From: Bacteroidales bacterium
GTDB taxonomy: Bacteria > Bacteroidota > Bacteroidia > Bacteroidales > Marinilabiliaceae
DNA length: 64,000 nt
Reading direction: 5' to 3'
NCBI GenBank assembly: GCA_024401335.1
Contig: JAKSLH010000005.1
Location: forward strand, 62,001-126,000
Shown piece by piece: positions 63,347 through 64,000 of this stretch; the stretch's first letter is position 1, and each line of letters opens with the position of its first letter. Below the pieces are notes generated by a model. The model saw only the letters and a list, made by a program, of their open reading frames with translations. It did not search any database and was not told the origin of the DNA. The position numbers and the translations under genes were made by a program.

Positions 63347-64000
63347 ATGAGCGCATCTATGCCAATTGCCAATGACATTTCATTGGTCATAACAACATAT
63401 AACCGACCTCAATTCCTTGAGATGGTATTACGAAGTGTACTCACATTGAGAACACTTCCAGCAGAAGTTGTTATTGCAGACGACGGATCTGGCCAGGAGA
63501 CCAAAGATCTCATAGACAGATACAAATCGCTATTCCCTATACCCCTCATACATTCATGGATTGAAGACAACGGATACAGGTTGTCAAAGTCAAGAAATGT
63601 TGCCATTGCTAAAGCCAGTGGCAGCTACATAGTACAGATAGATGGGGATATTGTTCTTTCACCCTATTTCATAGAAGACCATATGGCGTTAGCCCAAAGA
63701 GGGTATTTTGTAACAGGTGACAGAGCTAGATTGTCAGAAAATGCGACAGAACGTCACACCAAGAACATGGACACTAAGTTCACTCCATTCACATGGGGAT
63801 TGGCAAGACCTTTGACAATGTTACACAGTCCGATGCTCAACAAGTTACTCAAGGGACACAAAGGATTGCACAAAATCAGAGGATGCCACATGGCCTTTTT
63901 CAAGGATGATCTTATACGTGTAAACGGATACGAAGAGAGATTCTTTGGCTGGGGAAGTGAAGATTTTGAGCTTGCTCAACGTTTCTTCCACGTAGGACTA
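63347..64000 (+). CDS. Family 2 glycosyltransferase with galactosyltransferase-type C-terminus (3' end outside window)
   Basis: The first 218 codons of a glycosyltransferase. SLVITTYNRPQFLEMVL (about 12-28), EVVIADDGSGQET and VQIDGDIVL (the DxD metal site) show the GT-A fold. GWGSEDFELAQRFF near the end is the glyco_transf_7C motif found in chondroitin-synthase-like enzymes. No membrane segment is seen in the part present. It is divergent from the LolA-like operon across a 234-nt gap. Substrate unknown; probably surface glycan synthesis. Confidence 0.9.
   Translation, partial: MSASMPIANDISLVITTYNRPQFLEMVLRSVLTLRTLPAEVVIADDGSGQETKDLIDRYKSLFPIPLIHSWIEDNGYRLSKSRNVAIAKASGSYIVQIDGDIVLSPYFIEDHMALAQRGYFVTGDRARLSENATERHTKNMDTKFTPFTWGLARPLTMLHSPMLNKLLKGHKGLHKIRGCHMAFFKDDLIRVNGYEERFFGWGSEDFELAQRFFHVGL

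Overview
The window is chromosomal DNA from a Bacteroidota member, most likely order Bacteroidales (Prevotella/Bacteroides-like). The evidence is promoters of the Bacteroidota type (TTG/TTTG, 19-20 nt, TAnnTTTG) before many genes, lipoprotein and beta-barrel proteins typical of the phylum, the DUF4296, YfiR-type and Wzi-like families, the absence of obvious Shine-Dalgarno sequences, and moderate GC. There is no phage, insertion sequence, integrase or CRISPR array. About 50 genes are present, nearly all intact; the first (nnr) and last (a family 2 glycosyltransferase) run off the window.

Layout. 1-7.5 kb: the metabolite-repair enzyme Nnr, an S15/CocE-type lipoprotein hydrolase, RsgA and a TonB-dependent receptor. 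7.5-8.9 kb: two nearly identical tandem YfiR-like (DUF4154) secreted proteins upstream of that receptor. 8.9-13.1 kb: a leftward operon (thioesterase-like protein, ManC, undecaprenyl-phosphate sugar transferase, DUF4296 protein, small protein) for surface polysaccharide. 13.4-19.8 kb: ileS, a DksA-like protein, lspA and a Wzi-like outer-membrane protein. 19.8-24.2 kb: a surface-decoration locus with two LicD-family phosphotransferases, a cytidylyltransferase/oxidoreductase fusion and a PLP aminotransferase. 24.2-29.8 kb: two small beta-barrel proteins, ychF, metG and rpsT flanked by two identical tRNA-Glu genes. 29.9-36 kb: a second ManC, an MlaE/MlaF lipid transporter pair, then a GH67/GH5 lipoprotein pair for hemicellulose. 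36-42.6 kb: rlpA, ribE, ilvE, frr, a Bacteroidales protein of unknown role, an Ig-like lipoprotein and tadA. 42.7-52.8 kb: a methyl-accepting chemotaxis-type receptor, serB/epimerase/cstA, and purU/hisH/mscS. 52.8-57.6 kb: a YgjP-like metallopeptidase, an exported cysteine hydrolase, an OprP-like porin and fhs. 57.7-63.1 kb: a four-gene operon (LolA-like, FabZ-like, GT2-DUF2062 fusion, MMPL-PlsC fusion) that resembles the export/lipid part of aryl-polyene or flexirubin clusters without their ketosynthases.

The two most interesting stretches are 20.9-24.2 kb and 57.7-63.1 kb. In the first, a CDP-activating domain, an oxidoreductase-like domain with an altered EKP motif, an aminotransferase and a LicD transferase are translationally coupled or nearly so; this looks like synthesis and transfer of an unidentified CDP-linked, possibly amino-containing, phosphate substituent. 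In the second, two gene fusions and a hot-dog protein lacking the usual catalytic glutamate form a compact lipid-handling cassette. Functional calls rest on motif and family recognition by eye; no database search was run.
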